From: Rubrobacteraceae bacterium
Lineage (GTDB): Bacteria > Actinomycetota > Rubrobacteria > Rubrobacterales > Rubrobacteraceae
Length of the DNA: 5,399 nt
Direction of reading: 5' to 3'
Assembly (NCBI GenBank): GCA_013698525.1
Contig: JACCSM010000628.1
Location: 1 to 5,399, forward strand
In this document: positions 1-5,255 of the stretch, one piece after another
Layout of the letters: each line of letters begins with the position of its first letter
Position numbering within the stretch: the first letter of the stretch is position 1
Notes under the pieces: generated by a model
Told to the model about the DNA's origin: nothing
Database searches by the model: none
The model's input: the letters and a program-made list of their open reading frames with translations, nothing else
Translations under genes and position numbers: made by a program

Positions 1-350
1 TCAGAGAGGATCGTTGGCGGATAGAACAGCAGCAGGCCCACGGCGGCAAGAGCCTGGAGGGCGGCCTTCACGCCGAAGTGGAGGTTGGACAGGTCGTCAG
101 CAAGACCGACGGCCCAGATCAGGGCCGCCGCCGCGAGCAGCGGCCACAGTCCCTCCGGACGAAGTAGCGTCACTCCTGCGAGCGTCCCAATGAATATGGC
201 GACGCCGCCGAGCCTGGGTGTCGGGACTTCGTGCGAGCTACGGAGGTTGGGTACGTCGAGCAGGTTCCGCCCGACGGCGAACCGCACGAGCAGTGGCACG
301 AATGCCCCCGCGACCAGGAATGCTACGCCGCCGGCGACAACCCCGTTCAC
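1..350 (-). CDS. Polyprenyl-phosphate sugar-1-phosphate transferase (glycosyltransferase family 4, MraY/WecA-like), C-terminus cut by window edge
   Basis: Integral membrane enzyme that would transfer a sugar-1-phosphate from a nucleotide sugar to undecaprenyl (or decaprenyl) phosphate, the first step of many cell-wall and exopolysaccharide pathways. Only 116 codons are present, about a third of the usual length. Seen: a first membrane helix at residues 3-26; the cytoplasmic motif LLDVPNLRSSHEVPTPRLGG at 30-49, which is diagnostic of the family; a second helix at about 50-63; a third at about 68-84; then the paired aspartates D85-D86 in GLADD, the known Mg-binding pair; and K95 and Q99 in the conserved stretch after them. 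The GTG start at 350 is chosen because an in-frame TAG lies six codons upstream, AGGGG sits 5 bases before it, and the first helix begins at once. It is the last visible gene of the leftward series. The sugar specificity (GlcNAc, GalNAc, QuiNAc or other) cannot be told. Confidence 0.9.
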   Translation of the reverse strand, partial: MNGVVAGGVAFLVAGAFVPLLVRFAVGRNLLDVPNLRSSHEVPTPRLGGVAIFIGTLAGVTLLRPEGLWPLLAAAALIWAVGLADDLSNLHFGVKAALQALAAVGLLLFYPPTILS

Positions 351-365
351 CCTGGCCCCTGCGCC

Positions 366-509
366 CTACAGGAAAGGGTTCTCAACACCCATACCCTCGA
401 CAAGGAGGCCGTGCGGCATGCCCTTCGTTGGCAATGCGCCGGCGCCAGACCCGAGAGCCCTTGCCCGCTTCATGTTCTCCTCGTCCACCGTGATCGTCAG
501 GCCGGCCAC
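366..509 (-). CDS. Small hypothetical protein (47 aa), possibly a decayed ribbon-helix-helix antitoxin-like reading frame
   Basis: I do not recognise this as a named family. The frame starts with GTG at 509, preceded by a good ribosome site (AGAGGAG, 5 bases away), and ends with TAG at 366-368. The N-terminus (LTITVDEENMKRARALG, residues 4-20) looks like the strand plus first helix of ribbon-helix-helix DNA-binding antitoxins (VapB/CopG type), but the second helix is not recognisable and the rest (residues 21-47) is Gly/Pro-rich with no motif. It has no signal peptide or membrane helix. It lies between the epimerase-like gene and the sugar-phosphate transferase, 15 bases from the latter and in the same frame. 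An in-frame ATG at 542 would extend it by 11 residues but lacks a ribosome site and sits in the proposed promoter. It could be a real small gene, a leader peptide or a remnant. Confidence 0.4.
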   Translation of the reverse strand: MAGLTITVDEENMKRARALGSGAGALPTKGMPHGLLVEGMGVENPFL

Positions 510-537
510 GCCGACTCCTCTCGCGCCACACGATTTC

Positions 538-546
538 AGCATAGCA
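538..546 (-). promoter_or_regulatory. Candidate extended -10 promoter for the small ORF and sugar-phosphate transferase
   Basis: Reading the minus strand, TGC followed by TATGCT (546 to 538) matches an extended -10 element (TGN plus 4 of 6 to TATAAT). No -35 match is visible 16 to 18 bases upstream (TGCGGT is poor). Transcription would start near 531, giving about 22 bases of leader before the GTG at 509. The site lies just after the stop of the epimerase-like gene, so it could drive the last two genes independently. Confidence 0.3.
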
Positions 547-555
547 CCCCACGGT

Positions 556-1434
556 CTACGACCGCACCATACCGAGCTTCCGCAGGCGCGCGACTTCGAG
601 GACGATACCCTCCCTGAAAGGACGGGGCGCGTAATCGAGATCGTGCCTGGCTTGTTCGTAAGGGTAGGCTTTGTCTTCGCGCAGTCTCGTTACCTGGCCG
701 GAGTCGACAGGCAAAGGCAGCCGCAGCCTCTCCGCGGCGGCGAGCGCCCAGCGGATCGGTTCGATAGGCAGTCTGACGATGCTTGGGCTCCTCCCCAGGG
801 CCGCGGCCGCGATCTTCACGAGATCGAGATACGTCAGGGGTTCGGCGCCGGGCAGGTCGTAGCTGCGGTGTACGGACGCAGGACGCTGGAGGGCCTCGAA
901 TACGCCCCTGGCGCAGTCCTCGTAGTAGACCGGCTGCCAGAGATTCGTGCCGGGGCCGAAGACGGGGAAGACGGGCGAGCGGTCGAGGAAGCGCAGCAGA
1001 CGGTGCACGTTCCTGTCCCTCTCGGAGCCATAGATCATCGAAGGACGGAGTATCGTCCATGCGAGTCCACTCCCGCGCACAAGCTCCTCCATCCTGACCT
1101 TCGGACCGGAACGGAAGGCGTAGGCCGAGTGCGCGCTCGTGCTGCCGACGATCAGGATCCGTTCGACTCCTGCCCGGCTGGCCGCGCGCACGACGGGGGG
1201 AGCGTACTCGATCCCGGCGACGTGCAGAATGGCGTCCGTGTCCCCGAGCGCCCGGTAGAGATCCTCCTCTCTGGCGGCGTCCCCGCGGAGGATCTCCGCC
1301 CTCTCCCCGGCGAGCCGGGAAGCGTTGGGGCTGTCCGCGCGGATGAGGCAGCGCGTCTCATGACCCTCAGCGAGCAGCAGCCTGAGTAGCTCGCCCCCGA
1401 GCAAACCCGTGGCCCCCGTGAGGAGTATTCTCAT
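556..1434 (-). CDS. Atypical SDR: NAD(P)-binding epimerase/dehydratase-like protein
   Basis: A 292-residue protein of the NAD-dependent epimerase/dehydratase superfamily, close in style to atypical SDRs (NDUFA9-like). Residues 1-13 hold the first Rossmann strand and the dinucleotide loop G7-x-x-G10-x-x-G13. G51-D52 follows the second strand, as in proteins that hold the adenine ring with an Asp, and HVAG (71-74) is the usual NNAG-like turn. The active-site region has the serine strand GSTS (97-100) and K112, but the Tyr expected four residues before that Lys is R108, so the classical YxxxK pair is absent. LRPSMIYG (129-136), QPVYYEDCA (167-175) and YDLPGAEPLTYLDL (192-205) are typical C-lobe landmarks. 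With the catalytic Tyr missing it may bind the cofactor without epimerase chemistry, or use Y105. Its place beside sulfotransferase and sugar-phosphate transferase genes suggests sugar-nucleotide or glycan work, but the substrate is unknown. The ribosome site before ATG 1434 is weak (GAGG at about -14). Confidence 0.85.
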   Translation of the reverse strand: MRILLTGATGLLGGELLRLLLAEGHETRCLIRADSPNASRLAGERAEILRGDAAREEDLYRALGDTDAILHVAGIEYAPPVVRAASRAGVERILIVGSTSAHSAYAFRSGPKVRMEELVRGSGLAWTILRPSMIYGSERDRNVHRLLRFLDRSPVFPVFGPGTNLWQPVYYEDCARGVFEALQRPASVHRSYDLPGAEPLTYLDLVKIAAAALGRSPSIVRLPIEPIRWALAAAERLRLPLPVDSGQVTRLREDKAYPYEQARHDLDYAPRPFREGIVLEVARLRKLGMVRS

Positions 1435-1483
1435 CCGGCCCAGGGACCTCGTGCGGGCTCTCGGGTGCGTCCTTCTGCGGCCC

Positions 1484-2005
1484 TCAGCCGGTCTTCTCGG
1501 TGCCCTTGTCGTCCGGAGCGCCCTTCTCGTCCGGAGTGCCCTTCTCGTCCCGGGCGCCTCCGTCGGCCTCGAACAGTCTCACGGTGCGAGCCCGGTTACG
1601 ATCGTTCCTCTCCACGTACTCGACCTGCGCCTGCTGGCCCTTCTTCATGTCCTCCAGCTTCGCGTCTTTGCCGCCGAGCGTGATCCTGGTCTCCTTCGCG
1701 AGTCTGAAAACCACCGGCTTCTTGCCCTGCTCGTTTACGGTCGGCCGCACGCTGAACCCCTCGGTCTTGGGGTTCACGAACAGGACGTCGCCAAACAGTA
1801 TCTTCTTCTTCGGCGCGTTCTTAGCCTTCTTCGGCGCGTTCTTGTCCTGCTTCACCGGCGCGTTGTTGCCCTGCTCCGCTTTGGATCCGCCGTCCTGCTG
1901 CGACCCGCTCCCCGATTGATCGCCACCGCCGCAGCCCGTGAGGAGTCCGGCTATCAAGACGATCGTGACCAGGAAATGCGCCGTGGATGGTCCTCTCGGA
2001 TGCAT
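1484..2005 (-). CDS. Lysine-rich secreted lipoprotein with a DUF5666-like domain
   Basis: A 173-residue predicted lipoprotein. The signal peptide has R4, a hydrophobic core at 11-22 and a lipobox LTGC (22-25), so C25 would be lipidated and the protein anchored to the outer face of the membrane. After it comes a low-complexity linker (26-68) rich in Gly, Ser, Gln, Lys and Asn, ending in tandem NAP-Lys units (NNAPVKQD, KNAPKKA, KNAPKKK). Residues 70-147 form a compact beta-type domain (GDVLFVNPKTEGFSV, then TRITLGG, LEDMKKGQQAQVEYV and TVRLFEA) with the pattern of DUF5666/OB-like domains. The tail (152-173) is made of charged hexapeptide repeats (DEKGTP, DEKGAP, DDKGTE). The ATG start is supported by AAGGAG 5 bases upstream. 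The domain is often found in exported proteins of unknown role. The basic linker could bind a sulfated or other acidic wall polymer, but that is inference. Confidence 0.8.
   Translation of the reverse strand: MHPRGPSTAHFLVTIVLIAGLLTGCGGGDQSGSGSQQDGGSKAEQGNNAPVKQDKNAPKKAKNAPKKKILFGDVLFVNPKTEGFSVRPTVNEQGKKPVVFRLAKETRITLGGKDAKLEDMKKGQQAQVEYVERNDRNRARTVRLFEADGGARDEKGTPDEKGAPDDKGTEKTG
1502..1555 (-). repeat. Three tandem 18-bp units encoding the lipoprotein tail repeats
   Basis: Units at 1502-1519, 1520-1537 and 1538-1555 differ from one another at only a few positions (units 1 and 2 by two bases). Being 18 bp long they stay in frame and encode a charged hexapeptide (D-E/D-K-G-x-P type) at the C-terminus of the lipoprotein. 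They look like replication-slippage repeats, so copy number may vary between strains. There is no spacer structure, so this is not CRISPR. Confidence 0.8.
1805..1870 (-). repeat. Near-identical 21-bp units encoding Lys-Asn-Ala-Pro repeats of the lipoprotein linker
   Basis: Units at 1805-1825 and 1826-1846 match at 19 of 21 bases, and a degenerate 24-bp copy follows at 1847-1870. They encode KNAPKKK, KNAPKKA and NNAPVKQD in the exposed linker between the lipidated cysteine and the folded domain. All lengths are multiples of three, so gain or loss of a unit would keep the frame. Confidence 0.7.
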
Positions 2006-2041
2006 CGAGTCTCCTTGTCCTGCCGTGTGCTCTGCAAGGCT

Positions 2042-2071
2042 AAACTACCAGAAAGGGCGAAACGCCGTCAA
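2042..2071 (-). promoter_or_regulatory. Candidate sigma70-type promoter for the lipoprotein gene
   Basis: On the minus strand TTGACG (2071 to 2066; 5 of 6 to TTGACA) is followed 18 bases later by TAGTTT (2047 to 2042; T1, A2 and T6 of TATAAT match). The -35 overlaps the TGA of the upstream sulfotransferase. Transcription would start near 2035, leaving about 30 bases before the ATG at 2005. A short GGCG-TTT-CGCC hairpin lies in the spacer but is too weak to be a convincing terminator. Confidence 0.35.
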
Positions 2072-3135
2072 TCGGATGGTGTGACCCCGGCATGCTCCCA
2101 GCCAGGGTAGAACTCGTTCATTATGGGGGTGGTGATCTCTTCCACCATCCTCGCCTGCTCCGGCGTCAGGTCTTCCCGCCACCCGCCGGGCTTGGCCTTG
2201 CGGCGGGGCTTGTTCGGCCCCTTCTGCCTCTCGGGGATGTTCTCCCAGGCATGCTTCTCGACCACCCTTCGCAGCTGCTCCTCCTCGATGGGGATAACGA
2301 GCGAGGAGTAGACCTTCTGCAGCTCGCCGAGGGCGTCGTACCTGAGGTCCTCGTACCTGGTCGCGACCTTGCGCCCTCTGTGTGCCTCGTAAGCCTCCCA
2401 GGCCTTCCCGAAGCTCGCGTTGTACATCCTGGACCGCTGCCGCACGAACTCGTCCGGGTCGGTGTCGGCCAGAGCGTCCTCGCCGGCGCCCCAGCTCCCT
2501 TCTTTATGGGCGGCCAGAAGCGAGGCGACAACGTCCCTCGGGTCGCGGACGAGCAGGATCACACGGCTCTCGGGAAGGGCTTCTACGAGGAGCGGCGCAC
2601 CCACGGAGCCGTTCGGTTCCTTTACGACCAGGTAGCCGTTCTCGCCCAACTCGGGGAAGCGTGCGTCGGCCCCTTCCAGGACGAAAGTCCTCAAGGACCT
2701 TATCCAGGCCCCTCTATAGGGGTCGCCGAGGATGTAGTCTTCCCTTTCCCTCTGCTGCTCCCCGGCACGCATGTAGTAAGCGTAGCCGAACACGTCTCCT
2801 ACATAAGGCTCGTACCACGTAGCGTGGTCGTCCAATTCTCCCATCATGGCGCCGAGCCAGCTACTGCCGGTCCTCGCGACGCCGAACACCCAGATGAAAT
2901 GCTCAGGAGGGATACCGCCGTCGGTAGCGTTGCTGTCTCCTGCGGCGAGGCGTGCCCTTAGCCGGGAGATCTCCAGGTCTCTGGAGGCGAGCTGCTCGTG
3001 CAGGAGGTCCTGTGGTCTGCCGAGTACTTCGGCAGGGCCTGGCACCTGGCCACGGATGATCCCTACCTCGAATTTCAAGTATACCCTCACGTTTCCGGCC
3101 ACATCCAACACCGCGTGCTGCTCTAGGTTCGGCAT
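2068..3135 (-). CDS. PAPS-dependent sulfotransferase
   Basis: A 355-residue sulfotransferase that would move sulfate from PAPS to a hydroxyl or amine of a glycan, lipid or small molecule. The 5'-phosphosulfate loop is VFGVARTGSSWLGAMM (83-98; R88, T89, G90, S91, S92, W93). The 3'-phosphate element is RVILLVRDPRDVVASLLAA (191-209; R197, D198, P199, R200 and S205). Near the C-terminus RRKAKPGGWREDLTPEQ (311-327) matches the RKG-x-x-GDW-x-x-xFTPEQ element of the Sulfotransfer_1 family that closes over the nucleotide. It is soluble, with no signal peptide or membrane helix, so it should act in the cytoplasm. Residues 1-74 are extra: a short strand-rich part (8-30) and a charged helix (43-65) that could be a coiled coil. 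ATG 3135 is preceded by GGGGGAG, 7 bases away. It is first in the leftward series and divergent from the fusion sulfotransferase at 3432. The acceptor is unknown. Confidence 0.9.
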   Translation of the reverse strand: MPNLEQHAVLDVAGNVRVYLKFEVGIIRGQVPGPAEVLGRPQDLLHEQLASRDLEISRLRARLAAGDSNATDGGIPPEHFIWVFGVARTGSSWLGAMMGELDDHATWYEPYVGDVFGYAYYMRAGEQQREREDYILGDPYRGAWIRSLRTFVLEGADARFPELGENGYLVVKEPNGSVGAPLLVEALPESRVILLVRDPRDVVASLLAAHKEGSWGAGEDALADTDPDEFVRQRSRMYNASFGKAWEAYEAHRGRKVATRYEDLRYDALGELQKVYSSLVIPIEEEQLRRVVEKHAWENIPERQKGPNKPRRKAKPGGWREDLTPEQARMVEEITTPIMNEFYPGWEHAGVTPSD

Positions 3136-3262
3136 TCGCTATCTCCCCCGCGTCCGGGCGCGGATCTCGACACTATTCTTTCCGGGCTTCGTCCGCATCC
3201 CGTATACTACCCAGTCCGGTTCGAGCCAGCCGAGCCGACCGCGCAGGACCTGCAGCGGTGAC

Positions 3263-3294
3263 ACTATATTGCCCTTTGCCTCCGCAGCAGGCAA
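3263..3294 (-). promoter_or_regulatory. Weak candidate promoter for the leftward operon
   Basis: On the minus strand TATAGT (3268 to 3263) matches TATAAT at 5 of 6 positions. The nearest -35-like hexamer is TTGCCT (3294 to 3289), but the 20-base spacer is longer than usual. The start would be near 3256, with about 120 bases of leader. The -35-like hexamer is one arm of the inverted repeat at 3276-3294, so a regulator bound there would cover it. Confidence 0.25.
3276..3294. repeat. 6-bp inverted repeat in the divergent promoter region
   Basis: TTGCCT (3276-3281) and AGGCAA (3289-3294) are perfect inverted arms separated by 7 bases. The size and centre-to-centre spacing (13 bases, a little over one helical turn) suit a dimeric repressor operator, or a small RNA hairpin in a leftward leader. 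No T-run follows on either strand, so it is not a terminator. A 6-bp arm can occur by chance. Confidence 0.3.
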
Positions 3295-3363
3295 GTCGGC
3301 ACAGCGGTCTTTGCTGCCAGTGCCGGGGATGTGTAGGGGGGCTAAGTGTACGCGTGTCGTCGG

Positions 3364-3393
3364 TTGAAAAAGGTTCGTCTTGCAAAGTAGACT
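3364..3393 (+). promoter_or_regulatory. Sigma70-type promoter for the fusion sulfotransferase gene
   Basis: TTGAAA (3364-3369; 5 of 6 to TTGACA) and TAGACT (3388-3393; 4 of 6 to TATAAT) are 18 bases apart. Transcription would start near 3400, giving a leader of about 32 bases that includes GGGAGGG at 3414-3420 before the GTG at 3432. Confidence 0.5.
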
Positions 3394-3431
3394 AGGCGCG
3401 TAAGAACGCTCCAGGGAGGGTTTAGGCAAGA

Positions 3432-5153
3432 GTGCTCGTCTCCGACAGCCATAAGCTGGTTTTCGTCCACATTCAGAAGACGGGTGGAGACACCGTGGAG
3501 GCGTTGTTGCGGGAGCGCATCGCTGATCTACGTAGCATTCTGGCGCGGCACGCTTTCGCCAGCCGTGGGATGGAATACTTGGATGATTGGGACGAATACT
3601 TTAAGTTCGCCTTCGTGAGGAACCCCTGGGATCGGCTGGTCTCCTGGTACACCATGATAACAACATTCGACAAGGCGGGTAACGAACTGTGGCAGTACGT
3701 GCACGATAACAGTTCGACTTTCGAAGACTTCATCCACAACTGCACGGGCGAGGTAGAGATAAAAGAAGGCGTCTCTTACTCGTTCGTGCACACTCAGCTG
3801 GATTACGTGACGGACGAGCACGGCAACTTGCTCGTTGACTTCATAGGCCGGCTCGAAAATCTCGACGAGGATCTACGCAAGGTTTTCCGTAGGATTGGCC
3901 TCGAGTTAGAGACCGTCCCGCATATCAATCGCTCCGATCATCGGCACTACAGTACGTTTTACACTCCTGAGACCGAGATGATCGTAAGAGAGAGGTTCCA
4001 GAGGGATATCGAGTACTTCGGCTACGAGTTCGAAAGACCCCATGCGCTCCAGGACGCCGGGCCGATGGGGATGGTCCCTGTGGGCCCGAGACAGGGAGCG
4101 CAGAGAACTATCGAGGTTAACGGGGGACCGAAAGAGCCGGGAGCCGAGGTCCGCCCGGGCCTAACGCCGAAGGACGAATCCCCGGGAAGGCCGGGGCTCC
4201 TTTTCGTCTGTGGTTGCGACAGAAGCGAGACTATGGCCCTCGCCGACTACCTGAACCAGCATCCTGAGATCCTCGTGTGCCAGGAAAGACCCAAGACACA
4301 ACAGCAGGGAGAGATCGCCCTGGATCTTTCTACGTTCGAGAGGATGCTCGACTTCGGGCCGGAGGAGACAGGGGACTCGGCGCCCAACGATGATGGGAAC
4401 CGTCTCATAAGACCCCACGCGGGGCTTTTGGCGAATAGAGATCCGGCCAGACTGCGGTGGATCGGCGCCAGTAATTCCGACTACGCGAGGCGTATGGAGT
4501 CGGTGGCCGGGAACAACCCTGGGGCGCGCTTTATAGTCGTGTACCGCCCCGTCGAAGAGATCGCCGAGTCGTGGGAGGCGAAAGACGCCGACAACCACCA
4601 AAGTAGCAACAACGGACTCGGGCGAGAAGTAATAACCTGGAACAGAAGCCTGCAAAGCACACGGAGATTCATAAGAGAGAGCCTGGTTCCGAGGGTACTG
4701 CTAATAAGCTACCATGACTTCCTCTACCGGACCGAGGCCCTCGTGCCCCTGATCTCCCGCTTTCTGGAACTCGAGTTCGACGAGTCCGTAACGGCAGACC
4801 TGGCAGATGAGGTTCCGCAGTCGGGGAGGGTGAGATCCGAGGAGAGGCTTGGCAGGGAGAAGAGATCCTTGATCCAGAAGCATGCCAACCGCGCCGCCGA
4901 GGCGTGGATCCTCGACCGCATCGAAAAGCAATGGGAAGAGCCCGGACTGTACACCCAGGAAACCACCAAGGCCGCGCTCGCTACCTCCCTGGACGAGGCG
5001 GAAGCCAGGACCTGGCGACTTCAGCAGAAGGTCAAGGAGCTGGAGCGCGACAGGGAACGCAGACGCCGGAGATTCCAAGAGCTCCAGAGCTCGAGAACCT
5101 GGAAGCTACTAAACAGGATCAGCGGCATCTGGGCCAGGATAGCGGGCAGCTAA
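3432..5153 (+). CDS. Two-domain sulfotransferase fusion with C-terminal coiled coil
   Basis: A 573-residue cytoplasmic protein. Residues 1-202 form a complete Sulfotransfer_2-type domain (carbohydrate sulfotransferases): 5'-phosphosulfate loop FVHIQKTGGDTVEALL (11-26; K16, T17, G18, G19), 3'-phosphate element FAFVRNPWDRLVSWY (59-73; R63, S71), then IGRLENLDEDL (138-148), HINRSDHRHY (164-173) and DIEYFGYEF (192-200). A linker (203-254) rich in Gly and Pro follows. Residues 256-500 look like a second, diverged Sulfotransfer_3-type domain: CGCDRSETMALADYLNQHPEI (260-280), where E266 replaces the usual Gly, and RFIVVYRPVEEIAESW (366-381; R372 and S380 kept, the usual Asp after Arg is Pro). Residues 519-552 are a charged coiled coil, ended by SSRTWKLLNRISGIW, a tail seen in many polysaccharide glycosyltransferases. 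GTG 3432 is chosen because the family motif starts at once. The ribosome site GGGAGGG is 11 bases upstream. Domain 1 should be active; domain 2 may be active, specialised or regulatory. Confidence 0.88.
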   Translation: MLVSDSHKLVFVHIQKTGGDTVEALLRERIADLRSILARHAFASRGMEYLDDWDEYFKFAFVRNPWDRLVSWYTMITTFDKAGNELWQYVHDNSSTFEDFIHNCTGEVEIKEGVSYSFVHTQLDYVTDEHGNLLVDFIGRLENLDEDLRKVFRRIGLELETVPHINRSDHRHYSTFYTPETEMIVRERFQRDIEYFGYEFERPHALQDAGPMGMVPVGPRQGAQRTIEVNGGPKEPGAEVRPGLTPKDESPGRPGLLFVCGCDRSETMALADYLNQHPEILVCQERPKTQQQGEIALDLSTFERMLDFGPEETGDSAPNDDGNRLIRPHAGLLANRDPARLRWIGASNSDYARRMESVAGNNPGARFIVVYRPVEEIAESWEAKDADNHQSSNNGLGREVITWNRSLQSTRRFIRESLVPRVLLISYHDFLYRTEALVPLISRFLELEFDESVTADLADEVPQSGRVRSEERLGREKRSLIQKHANRAAEAWILDRIEKQWEEPGLYTQETTKAALATSLDEAEARTWRLQQKVKELERDRERRRRRFQELQSSRTWKLLNRISGIWARIAGS

Positions 5154-5176
5154 CGTACCCATAAAACGAAACGGAA

Positions 5177-5203
5177 GCGAGAAGCACCCTCGTCGCGAGA
5201 AGC
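5177..5203. repeat. 9-bp direct repeat in the convergent gap
   Basis: GCGAGAAGC occurs at 5177-5185 and again at 5195-5203, with starts 18 bases apart. It lies in the 102-base gap between the convergent fusion sulfotransferase and the right-edge sulfotransferase. No function is evident. Confidence 0.4.
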
Positions 5204-5236
5204 GTTACACCAGTTGCCACGAAGTCGTCGCGTCCG

Positions 5237-5248
5237 CGGAGCGCTCCG
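5237..5248. repeat. 12-bp perfect palindrome downstream of the right-edge sulfotransferase
   Basis: CGGAGCGCTCCG reads the same on both strands and lies 7 bases past the stop of the leftward gene ending at 5256. A possible outer stem pairs GTCGT (5224-5228) with ACGAC (5250-5254). It could form a small hairpin at the end of the leftward transcript, but no T-run follows on either strand, so an intrinsic terminator is not supported. Confidence 0.35.
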
Positions 5249-5255
5249 AACGACA

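Larger units (their letters stand above)
3136..3431. other. Divergent intergenic region between the two sulfotransferase genes
   Basis: This stretch of 296 bases separates start codons facing away from each other. It holds a good rightward promoter (3364-3393), a possible leftward -10 TATAGT (minus strand, 3268 to 3263), a 6-bp inverted repeat (3276-3281 with 3289-3294) and the 8-base direct repeat GACACTAT at 3169-3176 and 3260-3267. The minus strand is open from 3429 to 3139. Its last 41 codons (GTG at 3264 to TAG at 3139) use coding-like codons and stop 3 bases before the sulfotransferase ATG, but the encoded sequence matches nothing I know. I see no RNA gene or riboswitch fold. Confidence 0.6.

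Noticed and set aside
552..564. Perfect 5-bp hairpin (CGGTC, 3-base loop, GACCG) over the stop of the epimerase-like gene
   Set aside because: Short stem, and no T-run follows on the minus strand, so it is not a convincing terminator.
85..1389. Long plus-strand open frame of 434 codons
   Set aside because: It lies antisense to the epimerase-like gene, the small ORF and the sugar-phosphate transferase, all with clear motifs or ribosome sites. Its protein is Arg/Pro/Ala-rich without motifs, a common artefact of high GC.
1502..1555. CRISPR-like regular repeats
   Set aside because: The units are directly tandem with no spacers, are in frame and encode protein repeats.
2092..2961. Plus-strand open frame of 289 codons
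   Set aside because: Exactly antisense to the first sulfotransferase, whose PAPS-binding motifs are unmistakable; no recognisable domain on this strand.
3169..3267. Direct repeat GACACTAT at 3169-3176 and 3260-3267
   Set aside because: Only 8 bases and 91 bases apart; easily due to chance and without symmetry that would suggest an operator.
4161..4655. Minus-strand open frame of 164 codons
   Set aside because: Antisense to the second domain of the fusion sulfotransferase, with no motif.
5154..5255. Intrinsic terminator expected in the convergent gap
   Set aside because: A palindrome and direct repeat are present, but neither strand has a GC stem followed by a T-run.
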